Shown: one piece after another, positions 18,195 through 25,797 of the stretch
Layout of the letters: every line of letters starts with the position of its first letter
How positions within the stretch are numbered: the first letter of the stretch is position 1
Source of the DNA: Rhizobiaceae bacterium
Lineage (GTDB): Bacteria; Pseudomonadota; Alphaproteobacteria; Rhizobiales; Rhizobiaceae
Assembly: GCA_023953905.1 (NCBI GenBank)
Contig: JAMLJA010000006.1
Span: 62,001-126,000 of the forward strand
Direction: 5' to 3'
Length of the DNA: 64,000 bases
Notes under the pieces: generated by a model
What the model saw: the letters and a program-made list of their open reading frames with translations, nothing else
What the model was told of the DNA's origin: nothing
The model's database searches: none
Position numbers and translations under genes: made by a program

Positions 18195-19397
18195 CTATTT
18201 GCCCGACAATGAACTTGCCATGGCAGAGAAAAGCCGTTCGGTATTAATTCTCGTTTCGGGATCAAGCAATTGGGGCCACGATGAGAACTTGGCCGCAACA
18301 AAATCACGGCTGTGATCGATATAGAGCATCTGGCCAAATACACCCGAGGCTGCGATTGCCGGCTTTCCCACCTCAACAATCCAGAACTGATTCCGGTAAG
18401 CACCGTTCGGCCGAGTTTGGCGCGCAGCAGCCCCGAACTTTGCCGGGTCACCGCGCCTTGTTTTCTCAATCCAGTCGGCTGGAATCACCTGTCTGCCGTC
18501 GATTGCGCCATCCTGCGCATAGAGGAGGCCAAAGCGTCCCAAGTCTCGCAGCGATGTGGACATTCCTCCATCGGCGACAGCATGGCCTTGGGTATCGAGA
18601 CCGAAATTGGCATCTTGCTCGGGTCCCATTGGTTGCCAGAGGAATGTTGAGACAAGTTCCTGCAATGTGCTGCCAAGAGCAGCTTCGATGCAATATCCTA
18701 GCACTTCCGTCTCAATGGAGCGGTACTCGAACTCTGCTCCGTGGATGCGTCTCGTTCTTGACTGCGCGGCAATAAGGTCAGGCAAGGTGAGGTTGAGGCC
18801 ACGGCCGGTCGGCTGAATCTTCCATCCGATGGCGATGTCGAGAAGCCCGGAGCCGGTTATTGGGTCGGTGCTGTTTTCCGGAAAATCGACGCCACTGGTC
18901 ATGTCAAGAAGCTGCGACAGGGTGACGTCCCCATAGGCCGATTTCGAAAAGAACGGGACTAGGTCAGCAACGGTCCGATCCAAAGAGATATGGCGGGCTT
19001 TCACCAGCACACCGCAAAGCGCACCCACTATGGACTTCGTCACTGAGTGGAGAATATGCAGCGAATAGCGATGCATGCCGTTGAAATAGTGTTCGCCGAC
19101 GATCTTGCCGCAATGGAGAACGAGAAGCCCATCCGTACTGGAGCGGCTCAGAAATTCCGCAGCGTTCCGTTGTGCTCCACTCTTGTCCAAGAAAGAGAAC
19201 TTTTCAACGTCCAGGCCATGGGTTGACTTGGCGAGCGGACTTCTCGTTTCGCCACTCGGAATCGGAGCAGTCGGCACGATCTCTCGCATGTGCTGGAAAG
19301 ACCAGCGATTGTAGGGGGGGTAGTCCCAGTTATCCAATGTGAGGCCGATCGGCCGCCTTCCCGGAGCATGTGGATGAGGCGTCATAGGCTGTGCCAT
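18195..19397 (-). CDS. S12-family serine hydrolase (class C beta-lactamase-like, NylB-like)
   Basis: This 400-residue protein has the penicillin-binding serine hydrolase fold. The nucleophile motif SxxK is Ser118-Val-Thr-Lys121 in LHSVTKSIVGALC; the YxN position is Tyr225-Arg-Ser in FEYRSIETEVLGY, and DLGRFGLLYAQDG is the usual helix after it. The YRS variant and this pattern resemble 6-aminohexanoate-dimer hydrolases and related esterases rather than true beta-lactamases. No signal peptide is seen with the ATG at 19397, so a cytoplasmic amide or ester hydrolase is inferred. It is a single gene on the minus strand between two plus-strand catabolic units. Confidence 0.85.
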   Translation of the reverse strand: MAQPMTPHPHAPGRRPIGLTLDNWDYPPYNRWSFQHMREIVPTAPIPSGETRSPLAKSTHGLDVEKFSFLDKSGAQRNAAEFLSRSSTDGLLVLHCGKIVGEHYFNGMHRYSLHILHSVTKSIVGALCGVLVKARHISLDRTVADLVPFFSKSAYGDVTLSQLLDMTSGVDFPENSTDPITGSGLLDIAIGWKIQPTGRGLNLTLPDLIAAQSRTRRIHGAEFEYRSIETEVLGYCIEAALGSTLQELVSTFLWQPMGPEQDANFGLDTQGHAVADGGMSTSLRDLGRFGLLYAQDGAIDGRQVIPADWIEKTRRGDPAKFGAAARQTRPNGAYRNQFWIVEVGKPAIAASGVFGQMLYIDHSRDFVAAKFSSWPQLLDPETRINTERLFSAMASSLSGK

Positions 19398-19891
19398 AAT
19401 CAGTCTTTCAAAATCCGAACACCGTTCAACACGCCCGATGACTTTACCGCCAATCAGGAATATCAAATAAAACAAAGTTTGTTGTATTTCCGGTAGCGCA
19501 TGGGGTCAAGCATTCCCCGGGGGTACGACCCTTTGGCGCATTTGTGCGTTCGCAAAATCCGTTAAAAATCAATGCAATGCAGTCGCCCCGTCCGGAAAGT
19601 CCAATGTGGGGATTGATCCCGCCACATATACCACCTTCGGGCATGATGATATTCCAGAATGTAGGCGCATCCTCGTTAAATCTTTGGTTTTAAATGAAAA
19701 TTTTTGGGGTCTATGTTCGTTCCGTATGGTTCCACGCGCTTCGCGTGTAGCGTCGCTTCGCGGGGCTGCAGACGGGCTCCAACCACAAAACGGTGTCTTG
19801 ACAAGCTCAATTGCTTGAGGCTACCTAAAATGGCACAAACGTTGTGAATATAACAAATCCTTAGCGTGCTGAGGGAGTGAAAGGGGAAGCC
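19398..19891. other. AT-rich non-coding spacer upstream of the PotD-like gene
   Basis: This 494-base stretch lies between the divergent S12 hydrolase and binding-protein genes and has no credible coding frame. It is visibly richer in A and T than its neighbours around 19430-19720. It contains a CACGCG-CTT-CGCGTG hairpin (19733-19747), a TTGACA at 19798-19803 followed by CTCAA-TTGC-TTGAG, and a sigma-54-like site listed separately. Confidence 0.5.
19831..19846 (+). promoter_or_regulatory. Sigma-54-like promoter candidate
   Basis: TGGCAC (19831-19836), then five bases, then TTGTG (19842-19846) match the -24/-12 consensus TGGCAC-N5-TTGC except for T in place of the -12 C. A transcript would begin near 19856, about 36 bases before the ATG of the binding-protein gene. 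No activator gene of the NtrC type is adjacent. Confidence 0.3.
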
Positions 19892-20944
19892 ATGTCTCTT
19901 AGGAAAAAATTGCTCTCGGCCGTTTCGGTTGTCGCATGCATCGCTGTTTCGCCAGCATTTGCAGAGGGTACTGTCACGATTCTGTCACCGGGTGGGACGG
20001 TGCTTGCCGGCGGACAGGCTGCTCTGTGGGGGCCGGCCGGAAAGGCGCTGGGGATTGCGGTCAAGGAAGAGACGACCGACGAGGGATTGCCCGCCGTGCG
20101 CTTGCAGGTGGGCTCGGGAAACGTCACCTCTGATATCGTATTTCTGGCAGACTATGAGGGCGAACTGGGCGGTCGAGATGGCATGCTGGAACCAATCGAC
20201 TATTCAATAATCGACCGGTCCAAATTTCTGCCCGGGACCACTTCGGACTATTGCGTCGGCGTCTATGGCTACGCGACCGTGATGGCTTGGAATACCAAAA
20301 CCTTTTCCGGTGAGCAGCCGCAGAGCTGGAAGGACTTCTTCGATGTGAAGAAATTCCCGGGACGTCGCGCCATGCGCTCGAATGCCGAGACCCAGGTTGA
20401 GGCCGCCCTGCTGGGGGACGGGGTCGCCAATGCGGATCTGTACAACGTTCTATCCACCGAGGAGGGACTCGATCGTGCGCTCAACAAAATTCGCGAGCTG
20501 AAACCCGAGATCGCCGTCTGGTGGTCCTCGGGCGCGCAGCACGGCCAATTCATGAAAGATGGCGAAATCGACATGACGACTGGTTGGAACGGTCGCTTCG
20601 AATTTGCCCGTCGTGAAGGTGCAGCCGTTGACTACACTTTCAATCAGGGAATTCTCGCTACAGACTGTCTGGCCGTGCCAAAAGGTGCCCCAAACAAGGA
20701 TCTGGCGATGAAAATGATTGCCGAGATGTCAAACGCGCGCTCGCAGGCGGAGATGAGCAAGTTCACCAACTACGGTCCTGTCATTCCTGAAGCCTTTTCC
20801 ATCGGCGTCATTGATCCTGAGGCGGCCAAGGTGTTGCCCACGAATCCCGAATATGCGGATCAGCTGGTCGTTCAGAACATCGGCTGGTGGTTGGACAACA
20901 ATGACAGGGTCAAGGCCCTCTACGAGGACATGATGACCGAGTGA
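19892..20944 (+). CDS. ABC transporter extracellular solute-binding protein (PotD-like)
   Basis: This 350-residue periplasmic protein begins with a signal peptide (MSLRKKLLSAVSVVAC, cleavage probably after AFA) and belongs to the spermidine/putrescine-type binding proteins. Segments such as YCVGVYGYATVMAWNTKTF, SWKDFFDVKKFPGRRAM and FNQGILATDCLAVPKGAPN are typical of the domain-linking region. The ATG at 19892 was chosen because AGGGGAA precedes it; a GTG at 19877 adds only five residues. It heads a five-gene unit with an ATPase, two permeases and a GMC oxidoreductase. The ligand could be a polyamine, but the GMC enzyme suggests an alcohol-bearing compound instead. Confidence 0.9.
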   Translation: MSLRKKLLSAVSVVACIAVSPAFAEGTVTILSPGGTVLAGGQAALWGPAGKALGIAVKEETTDEGLPAVRLQVGSGNVTSDIVFLADYEGELGGRDGMLEPIDYSIIDRSKFLPGTTSDYCVGVYGYATVMAWNTKTFSGEQPQSWKDFFDVKKFPGRRAMRSNAETQVEAALLGDGVANADLYNVLSTEEGLDRALNKIRELKPEIAVWWSSGAQHGQFMKDGEIDMTTGWNGRFEFARREGAAVDYTFNQGILATDCLAVPKGAPNKDLAMKMIAEMSNARSQAEMSKFTNYGPVIPEAFSIGVIDPEAAKVLPTNPEYADQLVVQNIGWWLDNNDRVKALYEDMMTE

Positions 20945-20979
20945 TATCCAGCGAAAATTGAGGCAAGGACAAGCTCGCT

Positions 20980-22080
20980 ATGGCCTTTGGATTTGACGCG
21001 GCGCGCTCTGCAGGCGCGTCCGCCCGAAATTCCGGCACCGGTGCCGATATAGAAATCTCCAGCCTAACCAAGACGTATGGGGATTTTGCGGCGCTTCGAA
21101 ATGTTGATCTTTCGATGAAGCCCGGTGAATTCGTGGCTGTATTGGGCTCGTCTGGCTCAGGCAAGAGCACTCTTCTCATGGCTCTCGCCGGGTTCATTCG
21201 TCCCGACAGCGGATCGATTCGAGTGCGCGGAAAGCCTGTGCTCGGCGAGCCCGCCAATGCGCGGGGATTTGGGGTCGTGTTCCAGAACTACGCTCTGTTT
21301 CCGCACATGTCGGTGTTCGAGAATGTCGCCTTTCCGCTCCGGTTGCGCAAACGCCCCAAAGCGGAAATCAATGAGCGCGTCGAGCAGGTGCTTGAAACTG
21401 TCAAGCTCGGTCATTTCGGTGCTCGTGAGATCAGCGCGTTGTCTGGCGGGCAGCGGCAGCGGGTCGCCCTTGCGCGTGCGATCATATACGAGCCGCAAGT
21501 GCTCTTGATGGATGAGCCTCTTTCGGCGCTCGATAAATCCTTGCGTGAAGAGATGCAGATCGAAATCCGCGAACTGCATGAGAAACTTCACATCACGACG
21601 CTCTATGTGACCCACGATCAGCGTGAAGCGCTCACAATGGCCGACAGAATCGCGGTCATGAGCAAGGGTGAGATCATGCAGATCGACACCCCCGAACGCA
21701 TCTATCGAGAGCCTTCCAACGAATTCGTTGCCCGCTTCCTGGGCGAGGCGGTTGTATTCGCTCGCATCGATGCAGAGCAGATCTTTCGAAACCTCCCGCA
21801 ACCAGTGCAGCCTGGCCGCGATCTTGTGATGGTTCGAGGCGAAGACTTTCAGTTGGAGCCACCGTTGGACGAACGGCATTGCGAGATTTCAGCCATCACA
21901 CGGGCCGTTGTATTCCAAGGGGATAGCTGGCTGGTGAAATTGTCCACCACCGAAGGATTGCCATTTGACGCACGCATCCAGCGTGCGGATGCCCAACGCG
22001 TCGCGAGCCTTTCAGCCGGCGATGAAGCCGTACTCTATATCCGTCACTCCGATGTTCATTTCATACGGGAGGATGCATGA
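20980..22080 (+). CDS. ABC transporter ATP-binding protein (PotA-like)
   Basis: This 366-residue ATPase energises the PotD-like system. It shows Walker A GSSGSGKST (about residues 56-64), the Q-loop FQNYALFPHMSV, signature LSGGQRQRVALARA, Walker B VLLMDEPLSALD and the H-loop THDQREAL. A C-terminal regulatory TOBE region follows after about residue 245, starting near FLGEAVVFARI. It begins 35 bases after the binding-protein gene, and its stop overlaps the next start by four bases (ATGA), showing coupling. Confidence 0.95.
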   Translation: MAFGFDAARSAGASARNSGTGADIEISSLTKTYGDFAALRNVDLSMKPGEFVAVLGSSGSGKSTLLMALAGFIRPDSGSIRVRGKPVLGEPANARGFGVVFQNYALFPHMSVFENVAFPLRLRKRPKAEINERVEQVLETVKLGHFGAREISALSGGQRQRVALARAIIYEPQVLLMDEPLSALDKSLREEMQIEIRELHEKLHITTLYVTHDQREALTMADRIAVMSKGEIMQIDTPERIYREPSNEFVARFLGEAVVFARIDAEQIFRNLPQPVQPGRDLVMVRGEDFQLEPPLDERHCEISAITRAVVFQGDSWLVKLSTTEGLPFDARIQRADAQRVASLSAGDEAVLYIRHSDVHFIREDA

Positions 22081-22988
22081 GCGCGTCCGTGACATCCGCC
22101 GAGATATTCGCGGGTGAGGATCATGGGCGGTTCTCGCGATTGTTCGGTCCATCTCTGCGCCCGTATCTGGGCTTGTTGCCCGGCATTGCAATTGTTTTCC
22201 TTTGCGTTGCTCTGCCTTGTTTGTGGTTGCTCTACCTTTCAGCTTTTGACGATGGCGGCAAACTCAGTGCCATCAACTATGAGCGAATGATTGACCAGGT
22301 GAGTTATCGTAGAATCTTCGCGATGACTTTCGTGGTCAGCCTGGAGACGGTCCTGTGTTGCGTGATCCTTGGCGTCCCGCTCGCGACCTTCATCTCGTCA
22401 CTGGGGAGACGCTCGGCAGCTCTCTTTGTCGGCGGGATATTGTTCCCACTCTGGACCTCACTTCTGGTCCGAGCCTATGCTTGGCTTGTCATCCTTCAGC
22501 GGAATGGTCTGATCAATAACTGGCTGATTTCGACCGGTTTGATTGAGGAACCGTTGCCACTCGCCTTCAATACGTTCGCAACCGTGCTGGGCATGACCCA
22601 CATCATGCTGCCCATTTTCCTGCTGCCGGTGATCGGGGCGATGCGTGGCATCGATCGCAGTCTTATTCGGGCGGCAGCCAGTATGGGAGCGTCGCGCGCG
22701 TACACGTACCAGAAGATATTCCTTCCGCTGGCACTTCCGGGAATTTTGGCGGGCGCCACACTGGTTTTCGTCATGAGCCTCGGTTTTTATGTGACGCCGG
22801 CGATTCTTGGTGGTGGAAACGTCCAGGTCGTTTCGATGCGCATTGCCCGTAGTCTTGCCACCTATTCAAACTTTGGCGCCGCCGCCGCGATCGGCATCGT
22901 CCTGCTGCTCTCCACGTTCGCTCTTATGGGAATGAGTCTGATAGTTCGGCGCATCGTGCAGGCACGTCAGGGAGGAATGCATGCTTGA
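22077..22988 (+). CDS. ABC transporter permease (PotB-like)
   Basis: This 303-residue inner-membrane protein has about six hydrophobic segments. The EAA coupling loop reads RAAASMGASRAYTYQKIFLPLALPG (about residues 197-221), typical of the first permease of spermidine/putrescine-type transporters. It overlaps the ATPase gene by four bases and the next permease by eight, so all are translated from one message. Confidence 0.93.
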   Translation: MSASVTSAEIFAGEDHGRFSRLFGPSLRPYLGLLPGIAIVFLCVALPCLWLLYLSAFDDGGKLSAINYERMIDQVSYRRIFAMTFVVSLETVLCCVILGVPLATFISSLGRRSAALFVGGILFPLWTSLLVRAYAWLVILQRNGLINNWLISTGLIEEPLPLAFNTFATVLGMTHIMLPIFLLPVIGAMRGIDRSLIRAAASMGASRAYTYQKIFLPLALPGILAGATLVFVMSLGFYVTPAILGGGNVQVVSMRIARSLATYSNFGAAAAIGIVLLLSTFALMGMSLIVRRIVQARQGGMHA

Positions 22989-23784
22989 CGGTTTTGCACG
23001 CAGCCGCGTGCTGACTTTCTCCGGGTGGGCCTTTGCGCTGGCGATGATGTTTTTTCTGATCGCGCCATCGTTGATCGTCGTTCCGATGTCGTTTTCCTCT
23101 TCAGAATATCTGGAGTTCCCACCACGTGCATTTTCCCTGCGATGGTACGAGAGCTTCTTTGCTTCCCTGGCCTGGCTGCAGGCGGCGCGCGCCTCGCTTG
23201 TGGCAGCGTCGCTAACGGCAGTGCTCTCTGTGCCGGTGGGCACGCTTGCAGCTTATGCAACACGGTCGCTGCCGCTGCGGATGAAGGTTACGGTCGGAGC
23301 CTTCCTTTTGATGCCCGCCATCGTGCCGTCGATTCTGGTGGCTATCGGGTACTTCTTCGTATTGGCTCAAATTGGGCTTGTCGGCAGCATGACGGGGCTG
23401 GTGCTTGGCCACACTGCGCTGGCCATACCTGTCGTCTTCGTAATTATGAGCGCGGCTTTCGCAAGTTTCGATCCTAATCAGGAGCGCGCGGCCGAAAGTT
23501 TCGGCGCAGGAAGGCTGGTGATATGGTGGGCCGTCATCATTCCTCAGATCAAGGGTCCGCTGTTGGCGTCAGCTTTGCTTGCGTTCGTCACCTCGCTCGA
23601 TGAGGTCGTGGTGGCAATGTTCATCTCCGCCGGGTCGAATTCGACCTTGCCCAAGGTGATGTTTAGCGCCCTGCGCGACAAGATAGACCCCACTGTTGCG
23701 GCCATCTCCAGCATGTTGATTCTTGTTGCGGTCTTTGCCGTCGTGGCCCTGCTGCGATCTGGTTCGAACCGACCAACCAGTTAA
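22981..23784 (+). CDS. ABC transporter permease (PotC-like)
   Basis: This 267-residue permease is the second channel subunit. It has about six hydrophobic helices, and its coupling loop reads ERAAESFGAGRLVIWWAVIIPQIKG (about residues 170-194). The segment FVTSLDEVVVAMFISAG after the loop is typical of PotC relatives. The start overlaps the end of the PotB-like gene by eight bases. The GMC oxidoreductase gene starts 32 bases after its stop. Confidence 0.93.
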   Translation: MLDGFARSRVLTFSGWAFALAMMFFLIAPSLIVVPMSFSSSEYLEFPPRAFSLRWYESFFASLAWLQAARASLVAASLTAVLSVPVGTLAAYATRSLPLRMKVTVGAFLLMPAIVPSILVAIGYFFVLAQIGLVGSMTGLVLGHTALAIPVVFVIMSAAFASFDPNQERAAESFGAGRLVIWWAVIIPQIKGPLLASALLAFVTSLDEVVVAMFISAGSNSTLPKVMFSALRDKIDPTVAAISSMLILVAVFAVVALLRSGSNRPTS

Positions 23785-23816
23785 ATGCGCTCCCTCTCAG
23801 GAACTTCAGAACGATC

Positions 23817-25454
23817 ATGAGCAGTCACCAGGTTATTGAGCGTCTGGATGGGGGGCCGTATGACTTCATCATCGTGGGTGCGGGTTCAGCGGGGAGTGTT
23901 CTGGCTGCTCGCCTAAGCGAGAGTGGTCGCCATCGCGTCCTGCTGCTGGAAGCCGGGCCTGAGGATACGAGCCCCTGGATTCATCTGCCTCTGGGCTACT
24001 CTAAGCTCTACACAGATCGACGCAACAACTGGATGTATGAGAGCGAGCCGGAAGTCGGCATGTACGGGCGCACGACCTATCAACCGCGCGGCAAGGTTCT
24101 AGGCGGCTCCAGTTCGATCAATGGCATGATGTATGTGCGCGGAAATCGTCTCGATTTCGATGACTGGGCAAATGCTGGCTGCACGGGATGGTCCTATCGT
24201 GACGTGTTACCCTATTTCATTCGCTCAGAAGACCAGTCGCGAGGCGCCTGCCAATTTCATGGCGTCGGTGGTCCGCTGAAGGTTTCAGACCAATCATTCG
24301 ATCACGAATTGCCGAACGCCGTTTGCGCTGCGGCGCGCGAAGCCGGACTTCAAGACAATGCCGACTTCAACGGCGAGACGCAGGATGGTTTCGGCTATTA
24401 TCAGATGAATATCCACAAGGGCAGGCGCTGGAGTGCCGCTCGCGGCTTCATTACCCCTGCGCGCAAGCGCACAAACCTACGCGTGATTACTTCGGCTGTG
24501 GCGGAGAGTCTGGTCGTGGAAGATCGCGCCGTCCGTGGCGTACGCTTTCGCGTTGGCAATAGGCAACTGGTGGTCGAGGGACATGAGACCATCCTCTCGG
24601 CAGGGGCGATAGCTTCGCCGCAATTGCTCATGCTTTCAGGTATAGGCCCGGCAAAGCATCTGACCGACCACGGCATTTCCTGCATTCTGGACAATCCCAA
24701 TGTTGGACAGAATCTGCAAGATCACACCAATGTCCAGCTCATGTTTCGCTGCAGCAAGCCAATCACGATCAATGATCTGGCAAACAGCTTCGTACGCAAG
24801 GCGCTGAGCGCGCTTCAATACAGTATCTTCCGGACCGGCTTCTTGGCGGAAACGGGTATATATGTTGGTGGATTTGCGCGCAGCGATCCGTCGATGGATC
24901 GCCCCGACGTGCAGATGGCCATGGCTGCCTGGAGCGTGGCAGAGCGCACCGTCAAAGGAGCTCGTCAGCACCCTTTCTCAGGTTTCAGTCTGAGTCCCGA
25001 GCATGTTGCTCCGGATGCGCGGGGCTCGATTTCCCTCCGCTCGCCAAACGCATCATCCCCACCTCGGATCCACTTTAACTTTTTCCAGACCGACTATGAC
25101 GTGAACGCGATGCTCTACGGGATCAAGCTTGTGCGCCGGATCGCCGCGCAGCCATCCTTGAAGCCCTATATAGCGAGTGAAATTCAGCCCGGGGAGCACG
25201 TCGACAGCGACGAGGGCCTCGTTGAATTCATCCGCGCCAAGGGTGGCTCAGACATACATGGAGTTGGTACCTGCCGCATGGGCGTTGACGCGACTGCAGT
25301 GGTTGACCCGTGTCTCAAGCTCCACGGGTTGGACGGGCTCCGCGTTGTCGATGCATCCGTCATGCCGCGTGTGATCCGAGGCAACACCCATGCGGCCACG
25401 GTTATGATAGGCGAAAAGGCGTCTGACCTCATTTTGACGGATGCCGCGGCTTGA
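23817..25454 (+). CDS. GMC-family FAD-dependent oxidoreductase (choline dehydrogenase-like)
   Basis: This 545-residue flavoenzyme has the GMC layout: FAD-binding DFIIVGAGSAGSVLAARLSE (about residues 16-35), the first family signature GKVLGGSSSINGMMYVRG (about 93-110), the second GAIASPQLLMLSGIGP (about 262-277), and catalytic histidines in DIHGVGTCRMG and GNTHAATVMIGEKAS near the C-terminus. Members oxidise primary alcohols such as choline, glucose or aromatic and polyethylene glycol alcohols. It closes the PotABCD-like operon, so it probably acts on the imported solute; the true substrate is not known. No betaine aldehyde dehydrogenase is beside it. Confidence 0.92.
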   Translation: MSSHQVIERLDGGPYDFIIVGAGSAGSVLAARLSESGRHRVLLLEAGPEDTSPWIHLPLGYSKLYTDRRNNWMYESEPEVGMYGRTTYQPRGKVLGGSSSINGMMYVRGNRLDFDDWANAGCTGWSYRDVLPYFIRSEDQSRGACQFHGVGGPLKVSDQSFDHELPNAVCAAAREAGLQDNADFNGETQDGFGYYQMNIHKGRRWSAARGFITPARKRTNLRVITSAVAESLVVEDRAVRGVRFRVGNRQLVVEGHETILSAGAIASPQLLMLSGIGPAKHLTDHGISCILDNPNVGQNLQDHTNVQLMFRCSKPITINDLANSFVRKALSALQYSIFRTGFLAETGIYVGGFARSDPSMDRPDVQMAMAAWSVAERTVKGARQHPFSGFSLSPEHVAPDARGSISLRSPNASSPPRIHFNFFQTDYDVNAMLYGIKLVRRIAAQPSLKPYIASEIQPGEHVDSDEGLVEFIRAKGGSDIHGVGTCRMGVDATAVVDPCLKLHGLDGLRVVDASVMPRVIRGNTHAATVMIGEKASDLILTDAAA

Positions 25455-25797
25455 TCGGTGCTCGTCCAATTTTGCAGTGACGCCAGTCGGAGCTGACGGT
25501 TGTTTGCTGTTCGCGTGTCTTGGGGCGCGCAAATAGAACAAAAATGATTGTGATACTATCAATTAATGGAAGTGCTGTCTGGCTCTCTGACGCAATGGGA
25601 TGGCGGCGCTGATTCACCACTTCTCCAAACTTATCCTTCAGTGTCGGTCACAGAGAGCTCTGATATGAGCGAGTAAGGAGGTAATTCTATGGAGAAAGGG
25701 CGTCGTCGGAGATCCCCTGACATAGTTTATTGACAACAACAATCGTTGTTATATATGAACGCAACTGCGTCGCAGCTGTCTATGAGGTTGCGTTGCG
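25455..25797. other. Non-coding spacer before the IolD-like gene
   Basis: This 343-base spacer has no credible gene. It holds the likely promoter and operator of the following operon at its right end (see 25730-25757). The middle has a TAAGGAGG string (25674-25681) without an open frame of any length behind it. Confidence 0.5.
25730..25757 (+). promoter_or_regulatory. Promoter with embedded inverted repeat for the IolD-like operon
   Basis: TTGACA (25730-25735) is a perfect -35 box; TATATG (25752-25757) lies 16 bases downstream as the -10. The spacer between them holds AACAAC-AATC-GTTGTT (25735-25750), a perfect 6-bp inverted repeat, in the position expected for a repressor operator. The IclR regulator encoded at the end of this gene set is the obvious candidate to bind it. 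The start codon is about 40 bases beyond. Confidence 0.6.

Noticed and set aside
19733..19747. CACGCG-CTT-CGCGTG hairpin as a terminator or CRISPR repeat
   Set aside because: It is a single copy, lies upstream of a gene with no gene ending nearby on that strand, and has no T run.
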